NCBI GenBank assembly: GCA_001598975.1
Contig: BBXU01003057.1
Location: forward strand, 1 to 64,000
Reading direction: 5' to 3'
DNA from: Parachlorella kessleri
Taxonomy: Eukaryota > Chlorophyta > Trebouxiophyceae > Chlorellales > Chlorellaceae
DNA: 64,000 nucleotides
The position numbers and the translations under genes were made by a program. Of the stretch, positions 57,301 to 64,000 are shown piece by piece. Within the stretch, counting starts at the first letter, position 1. The number at the start of each line of letters is the position of its first letter. The notes under the pieces were generated by a model that saw nothing but the letters and a program-made list of their open reading frames with translations, was not told the DNA's origin and searched no databases.

Positions 57301-59584
57301 CGATGCGGCGCCGGTGGCGGCAGCAAGTGCGGTTGCGGGCAGCCGGGGTGCCGGGACGCCCGCATTGGTTGGGGTGACGGCGAAGCGGATGCTGAAGGGG
57401 CGAGGGATGGTGCCGAGAGGGCTGGGCGAATCAATAAAGCCACTATGATGATAGTGAGGACCACCAATCTACTAGCTGTGCTACGAGAGGTGGGCAGCTC
57501 CTGCATTTTTGAAGCCTGTGTTCACGGTAGGAGGAACAGCGTGGAAGAATTCCAGCAGAGGTGCAATTGAATGGAGTTGTTTGTGTTGCTCAGCATGCAC
57601 TACCTTGCAACCTGCTTAACTATATGCTGTATACGTAGCAGCAGTAACGGCAGCTGTATACATAGCAGCAGCTGACTACGCAGCAGCTCCCTCATTGCTT
57701 TAACCAGTGGCGTGGCCTCTGCAGGGGCAAGACAGCGGAGCAGCAGTGCTGGAGGTCTTAAACGACGGCGGGAAGCTGGCTGCAGCCGCAGCTGCACTTG
57801 AGGGCCCTTCAATGGCCAGCATCTCTGCTGCCGTCAAGGTCAGTGCGGGCACACTTAATGCTTGCAGGACCGCTTTAGAAGCAGAGGAGCTTGCGTGCAT
57901 GTATTTTCTACAATGTTGTGACCCTACTGGGCTGGCAGTTGGCTAGTGGCACTGACTGTGGTCGCCTGGCAGGCAACATCGCAGGTCAGGGCATTCTCTG
58001 CATACCGGAAATCACTTACAAGGCCTACACTCCCCACCGGAGTCCGGAACTATCGTGACATACATAAGCAATACTACTAGCTAGCTCAAGCTTCCTTCCC
58101 TGCAGACATCGCACGCGAGCCTGAAAGACTTCCTTGCCTGGGGGAAGCAGCAGCAACAGCAGCAGCAGCCACAAACTCCGACAGGCGAACAGGCTTCAAA
58201 ACAGCAGGCTGAGGTGAGCAGTTCTTCAGTCCACATGCCGCTTGTGCCTTCTAGATTGCACTAGACAAGCCCAGCTTGACAGTGTAGGAGCAACCTTTTG
58301 TTGCTGTGGCAAAGCGTGCATGTCATGCCACATGTGGGGCGGGTGTGAAGGCCTACTGGCTGCGACTTTTGTCCCTATAGCGGTGGAACACATAATCTTT
58401 GCAATCACAGGCGCTTGAAAACAGATGACCCTTTCTGCATGGCCAAGTCGCATGTGTTTTGGCCCCTTCATTACCACCACTTCCTATTTACCACCACTGA
58501 CAGAGAACCTATGTGGGGTTTGGCTTGCGCTCAAGAGCGTAGTCCATTGACTGCATGGCAGACTTTGACTTGGTCGGTGGTGCCTCCCACTGTACTGAAG
58601 CTCCTACTCGTTAGCTTTTGTAGGCTGCGGCGGCACTACTGCTTGCGGAGGAGGAGACTGAACAGCGCAAGACTTCGGCCAAGGCAGGCAAGCGCCAGAG
58701 GCAAAAGGCAGCCAAACAGCAACCTCGCCTGCTCCGAGACCAAACGGGTTTGGGCAGCAGGGATGTGCTCGCATTGCCGGCTGGCAGCAAGCAGGCATTG
58801 CCCACCACCCTCCCAGCCCTGGCGGCTATCCTTGGCCCTACTGTTGCCTCAGGGCCTGAACACCAAAGCACAATCGTGGCCCCCCCGCTCACGTCGCGCA
58901 ATCCGGAGGCAGCAGCGGCCCGGCATGTGACACCTGTCATTGAACCGTCCCTGTCGGAAGCAAAGTCGCCAGAAGCAGAAGCAGCAGCAGTACCAGCAAG
59001 AGGCGAAGCAGCAGCCCAGGCGGAGCGTAGCCAAGCTGAGTCACTGGCTGAGGCTTCAGAAACACCAGCAGTGGACATGCAGGAGCTGGATATCCAGGTC
59101 GGTCATGGGAGCAGCTGCATCTTTGCTGCTACCCTTCGCCCCCACCCCATGACAAGCACATCCTCCAGTGCATGCTTGTTCACAATCGGTGGCCCTGTGG
59201 GTGGCTTTGGTCTAAAATCTGGGTGGTGCTGGGGCTTGTACCTTGCGCCGCCATAGTCGTGCTCGGCCAGTTTAGTTACTTGCGCATGCACTGCACGTCC
59301 GGTGTAGAGCATTAGTTTGCCAAAGTGTAGATCCAGAGCATGTGAATTTTCTGTATCTGATTAGGCTGGAAACTGCCAGAGATGTTGATCTGCAGGCATC
59401 AGCGAGTGGCGCTCCGGCCCCAGTGGACAAGCACTGCGGCTGCTGCGGCTCCACCCCAGGACCTGGCGTCAAGCTGAAGCTCTGCTCGGGCTGTCGTAGG
59501 GTGCGCTTCTGTGGGGCAGCCTGCCAAAAGGCTGCGTGGCCTGGCCACAAGGCAGCGTGTAGGGCAAGCCAGCACAATGGCTGA
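51317..59584 (+). CDS. paralogue C: same helical body with C-terminal MYND zinc finger
   Basis: Eighteen exons: 51317-51362, 51599-51857, 52047-52252, 52612-52842, 53164-53353, 53841-53904, 54082-54175, 54429-54568, 54861-54961, 55349-55544, 55832-55925, 56162-56307, 56674-56885, 57156-57489, 57725-57838, 58106-58213, 58624-59097, 59396-59584; 1,065 aa in phase throughout. Start MDVSELYRSYRKLLPG parallels exon 1 of A and B. Matching blocks include RAEALPSFIWLGLIR, VGFPAVWCGVDLIKN, NMQLDTFLHKG and LFIAEGGIAAVIQAMRW. Exon 14 carries a Gly/Cys-rich insertion (GGGSKCGCGQPGC). Exon 17 begins LLLAEEETEQRK, as in A and B. The last exon is a MYND finger, C-x2-C-x12-C-x2-C-x5-C-x3-C-x7-H-x3-C (Cys1017 to Cys1058), a zinc-binding protein-interaction module, replacing the U-box. 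Partner and pathway unknown. Confidence 0.85.
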
Positions 59585-59812
59585 GGGAGGTGAAGCGTAT
59601 GCATTCTTGGCAGCTTGCAGTAGGCATGGCAGAACGTAAGTCGACGATAGGGAGCAATAGCGGTCGACAGCATGTCATTAGACTACTAACACTTTCATAA
59701 GGGGTTTGGAAGGCATTGTGGTAAGGTGTATCAGTGTGATGGGGCAGCCACTGGTTGCCCTAGTCATAGCTAGCCAGACTTGAGCAGGGCTTTCACGCGT
59801 TGAGGTTACAAG
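59585..59812. other. spacer between paralogues C and D
   Basis: 228 bp holding the 3' end of C and the presumed promoter of D. No TGTAA and no copy of the 27-bp block of A and B were seen. Confidence 0.45.
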
Positions 59813-62800
59813 ATGCTCACGTACTGTAGTGTGATATTGGAAGAGGTATTTAGCCCCTTGGCCCAGCTTGGACTTGTACAGCGATACTTTAAGACCGTAA
59901 GTGCACCTTTCAGCCTCTTTTCCGTCAGCAGCTGACTATCTCACCAACATGCATGGTTGCAACATAAGTCTGTCGTGGGTTGTGTGAGGGGTTTGAGCGT
60001 GCTATAAAGCTACCATCAAGACTTGCGCCTTCTGACTCATCATGATCAGATGTAAAACGTAATAGGGCAATCAACATGTTCAAAACAATCATGCCAACAT
60101 AAGTTGCGGCAGCCTCGCCTACTGGTACAAGCACGTTAGTATGAAAGGTTCCAAGGTTTTCGAAACACTCTTCCCAGGTGGGGGTTTGCACTTTTGTGGC
60201 AAATGCACATGTCGATCGTGGGGAACTGTGGTTTGAAGTGTCAAAACCGCTGGTGCAGGGGGCCAACTCCTGGACACGACCACCGATGATGGCTCAGCCT
60301 TGGCTGATCGAAAGTCGCTCGCTGTTCTGTTAGAGGGCTTGTCTCGCAAGCTTTGTCAAGACAGCCCAGAAGGGGCGGCAGCTCACGCAACGGAGTGTGC
60401 AGGCTTGCTTCCCTGGCTTGAAAAGCACCTGGAGAAGGGAGCTGACCTCATGTCCAGCTTCATCTTGCAAGGCGTGACACGGTGCGCAAGGGCAGCTGCT
60501 CAGTGGTTCACTTGGTGCTGAAGCGTCCAAGCGCGTATCATGTGCCTGTTATAGCCGGCTTGATGCACTCATAAGCGAATTCAGGATTGCATCTTGCTTG
60601 CTGTGGCAGAGGTTTTGCGCGGTAGTCCTGGGACAAATTCCGTCTTTGCTGCGCAGGTTGTCTGAGGAAGGCCACGATTGGTCAGCATGCATCCGCAGTG
60701 CCCTGCGGGTGTTGGGCAGGCTAGTGAGGGCAGCAGGGGCCAACCCAGAGCTGCGGGCTGAGGTTGGCCGCCCTGCTGTCTGGTGTGGGGTGAAGCTCAT
60801 CGGGAGAATGCGCAGCCAGGCGCCAGAGTCGCCGCCAGATGTGGAAAGTCTTAGTGGTGAGCACGGGCTCCATTGAAGCCCACTATGTGCCCTGCTTGGG
60901 CTCCCACAGAGGGAGTCTATGTTGCGTGCAAACAAGGGCCGGAACGTTGCAATCAAATTGTTTGGGTCCCAAGGCATGGTTGACAGCTTGGCTGCCTTAC
61001 TTGGCTGCATAATGTGAGCCCCACTTGCCGCGGCCGCTGGCTAGCAGCTGACAAGGCCTCTGGGGGGCAGAGAGGAACTTGCGGGTGTCTTCAACCTGCA
61101 CTCACATTCCAAAAAGGCACGCTTCAACTGTCTTACAAACATTGTTGGCGCTGCAGACTTCACGCTGCCCATCCATGAAGCTACCAGGGCTTGGATGCCC
61201 CCCTCGTCCTACTGTGAGCCTGCAAAAGCCGGCCACGCTTGGTTGTGGCACACCTGCCTGGTCGTGGCGCGCGCAAAGCTGGCGTTCGAGCCACTGGCAC
61301 GGACTCAGCTGCCCGCCGCGCTGCCAGCGCTTCTGGCCGCTTTCCAGGTCTTGAGAGATGGTGAAGGTGAGCAGGGCAGGGCTGGGACACTGTCAAGCGC
61401 TGGGCGGGAGAGCAAGGCCTCACCTGCAGCTCCGCTCAGTGCATGCGCGAGCTCCAGGCGAGGCCTTGCTTTCGCTGCAGAGCACATGCTGTGAGTGCAC
61501 GGCGCCATACCTGCACACATAGTGTTATAAGTGAAAATTGTAAACATTGCCCAGCATCATGCTATAAGGGTGCCTCTGCTCAATCTGGCGTTGGACTAGT
61601 TTGTTTTGCCCGTACCTTACGAGTTGCAAGTTGACAAGGGCCGGCCGTCATGTTACCAAGATGCGGGGAGCGTGACAATGAACACTCAGTCAGTTCTCTT
61701 CAGTATGCTGCATGCTGCGCCCTCAAGTAGTACTACCACAGGCCTTCATGCTCTTGACCTGCACCTCACAATGCCGTGCAGACGCCTGCTGTGCGGCCAG
61801 TGTTGAGGTGGAGCTCCCTTTTCTGGTGGATGCCGCCCGCCTTTTTGTGTTCGTCGCCCAGATCGTAAGCGAGGAACTCTTACCCAAGCGGCAGATAAAA
61901 GAGCTCCTTGGCAAGCTGGACACCCATGAAGCCGGGCGGTCCAACATCTTCTATGCGCAGCAGCTGCTAAGGTGTGGGAATGCCAAGGCAGCATGTTCTG
62001 GCTGGATCGGCCCAAGCTCACATGGCAGGCCCAGGTTGTATAGGGTTTGGGATGTTTGGATTGGCAACAATTCGACTTTCTGCATCTGTCCCACAAGCTG
62101 CACTACATGGGATGAGGCTAGTTGTCGCTAAAGAAGGCCAGCGCACAAAGATTGCCTCAGAGGCGCAGCTTCAAGCATGGTTCAACAGAGCGTGTTACTA
62201 CTGTTCTGGGGGCCTTCTGTGGTGCACTTCTTGAACCATTGTGGCGTCCTGCTATCGTAAGGCTGGAGCGATGCCTGCTGCTGCTGCTGCACTCCTGCCC
62301 ACGCTGCTGGATGCGTGCTCACCTCTGGTGCAGATTTGCCTTTGTTAGAGGCCCTGCGGGTGCCGACACTGTCGGCCAGGAGGGAGAAGCATCAGATGGT
62401 GGAGCGTTGGGAGGGAAAGGGAAGGAGAACGACCAAGTGGAGGATGACGACGCAAGCACCAGTTGTGAGGTTCTTGAACCGCTGCCTGCTGATGCCATTC
62501 CCTTTGCAAAGGCGCATCAGGTGGGTGTCGCCATGCCCTACTGTCTGTCCTGGGTATGCTCCAAATAATTGCTGCCTCGTGTCTGGGGTATGCGCAATCT
62601 TGTGTGGATTGCGCCGCTTGCACACAGCAGCGCCTGGCTTCTTGCTGCTTCCACGCATGTGTGGGGCCTCCCCTCTGGCAACCCGTTTGGGCCCACCAGC
62701 AATTTCTAAGACTGCTGGGGCAGCAGGCAGCAGGCAAGACTCCTGCCATTGTGATGGTTGCCATGTTGTGAGAAAGTGCCCAAACCTGGGCGCAGGCTGA

Positions 62801-64000
62801 AGCTCTGGCGGCACTGTGGGGATTGCTGCGCAGCCTACGGCTGTTCTTGTCCGGCGGCATGCACGTATGGTTGCTAGCACAGGAGCCAGGTATGCGAGGT
62901 TTGCAATTCCTACATTTGACATGACAGACAGCTGTCGTGCCAGGGGCCACAGGTTGCCATATTGGAGACCCCAGTGTGTGTTGTCCATGTCGGAGAGCGG
63001 GACCAGGTCAGCAGCATGTCACCAGCGGCGGCGGCAGCATGTGCCGCAGCGCGGCTCAACAGAAGGCTTGCAACTGGCCCTTTGGTATCTACCGTCCTGG
63101 TTTCGAGAGCATGCATGGCTGGGAGAGGCGCCAGCGTGCGCATGCGGAGGCATCCTCCTCCATTCTGCTGCCAGATTCCAGCAATGCTTCATTCCTGGAA
63201 CAGGAGGAGTTACTCTGACCTAGTTACTTCCCCCGGCTTGCTGCGCAGGCGTTGGTGTGCTGGTGACTCTCTTTGATTACTACTACGATGTGCAGCACTC
63301 ATTTGGGGCGCTGGAGGAGTCCGTGCACGGCTGCCTCCTGGCAGCAGCGGACTGCCTGCTTGTGTTGCTTGAAAGCTCGTACGGGATGGTGAGGGGCAAA
63401 ATCTAGCAGTAGGAAACCCATGCACCAAAGCCCCAGCGACTACATCACCTTGGATATCATTCCTTTCATACCCGTTAGTGCACAGTTCTTGCCTCAACTG
63501 CCAGTTGGTGCCACAGGGTGAACCTAGGCCTGAGGCCCTCGCCATCCCCTCAGTCGTCGTTCCAGGCTGCTGCATGTTTGGTTTGCAGGTTGCCGCAGCC
63601 TGCTTGCCTGCCATGTTCTTTGCTTTTCATGGGTAGCGCCTACCCTAATCATGCACGCTCTGTCATGCTGTGCAGGCTGCCCAGGAGGCCTTCGCCACCA
63701 CATGTGGCTATGAGCGGCTGCTGGACGTGGTGGACTCGCTGTGGCTCAACCGCATGGCTAAGGATTATGTAAACAGGTGGATTTTGCGTGGGCCATGCTC
63801 TGTGGTGGTCCGCGGGCGCGAGGGAGGATGTGGAGGTGGCCTTGCGTTCCTTGCTTTCTTGCCTTGATGAGAGCCAGGTCGAGCGTCCAGGGTGCCCCAG
63901 TGTCACCTGCTGACCTTGGTGATATGGCCCTGCTTGAGGCAGCTCATCTTGCTCTTGCTTAGGGTCCGTCACAATACACGAGGTCCTTGCCAGCCTGACT
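59813..64000 (+). CDS. paralogue D: fourth family member, truncated by the window edge
   Basis: Supported exons: 60259-60481, 60657-60856, 61157-61366, 61782-61971, 62334-62520, 62796-62889, 63249-63388, 63676-63776; the rest lies beyond 64000. They match family exons 2-9 in order and phase; exon 3 is 200 nt as in A and B, exon 5 is 190 nt and exon 9 is 101 nt as in all copies. Typical blocks are RLSEEGHDWSACIRSALRVL, GRPAVWCGVKLIGRM, SVEVELPFLVDAARLF and AFATTCGYERLLDVV. Exon 6 is enlarged with an acidic stretch (ENDQVEDDDASTS). A candidate first exon, 59813-59896 (LEEVFSPLAQ), ends in phase 0 whereas exon 2 needs phase 1, so the true 5' end is unresolved. Whether it ends in a U-box or a MYND finger cannot be seen. 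Confidence 0.78.

Noticed and set aside
1..64000. CRISPR arrays, tRNA/rRNA genes, bacterial insertion sequences, viral genes
   Set aside because: None found on either strand. Gene structure is spliced nuclear eukaryotic throughout, and the repeats present are a few tandem or dispersed units without spacer-repeat regularity.

Overview
Nuclear DNA of a GC-rich, intron-dense unicellular green alga, most likely a trebouxiophyte (Chlorella/Coccomyxa-like). The taxon is inferred from style: genes of 8-18 short exons with GT-AG introns and at least two frame-verified GC-AG introns, Ala/Gln/Gly-rich linkers, TGTAA-type 3' signals downstream of several genes, and protein families typical of green algae. 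There is no operon structure, phage, plasmid, CRISPR array or rRNA. Most genes were rebuilt exon by exon from splice sites, phase and homology; exon coordinates are given in each entry.

Left third (1-24 kb). A dsRNA-binding-domain protein (minus) runs off the left edge. Then come a small membrane-protein gene (+), an ABHD18-type alpha/beta hydrolase (minus, 10 exons, 532 aa), and divergent from it a large class-3 lipase (+, 11 exons, about 1,205 aa). Two very small adjacent ORFs follow, then a complete adenylyl cyclase-associated protein (CAP/Srv2, + strand, 11 exons, 543 aa), an actin regulator.

Middle (24-32 kb). The 20S proteasome alpha-type-1 subunit (minus, 8 exons) and a LENG1/Cir_N-type nuclear protein (+, 7 exons) are divergent from a 378-bp shared promoter.

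Right half (32-64 kb). Four paralogues of one large helical, ARM-like protein family lie side by side: A and B (minus, tandem), then C and D (+). About 17 exons match in order and phase, and several match in exact length. The last exon differs: A and B end in a U-box (predicted E3 ubiquitin ligase), C ends in a MYND zinc finger, and D runs off the right edge before its end. The swap falls exactly at a conserved phase-0 intron. B also carries an in-frame duplicated exon and an apparent interruption before its U-box. This array is the most interesting system in the window.

Limits: 5' ends of several genes, one junction in the first gene, and first exons of D are not fully resolved; no expression or database evidence was available.
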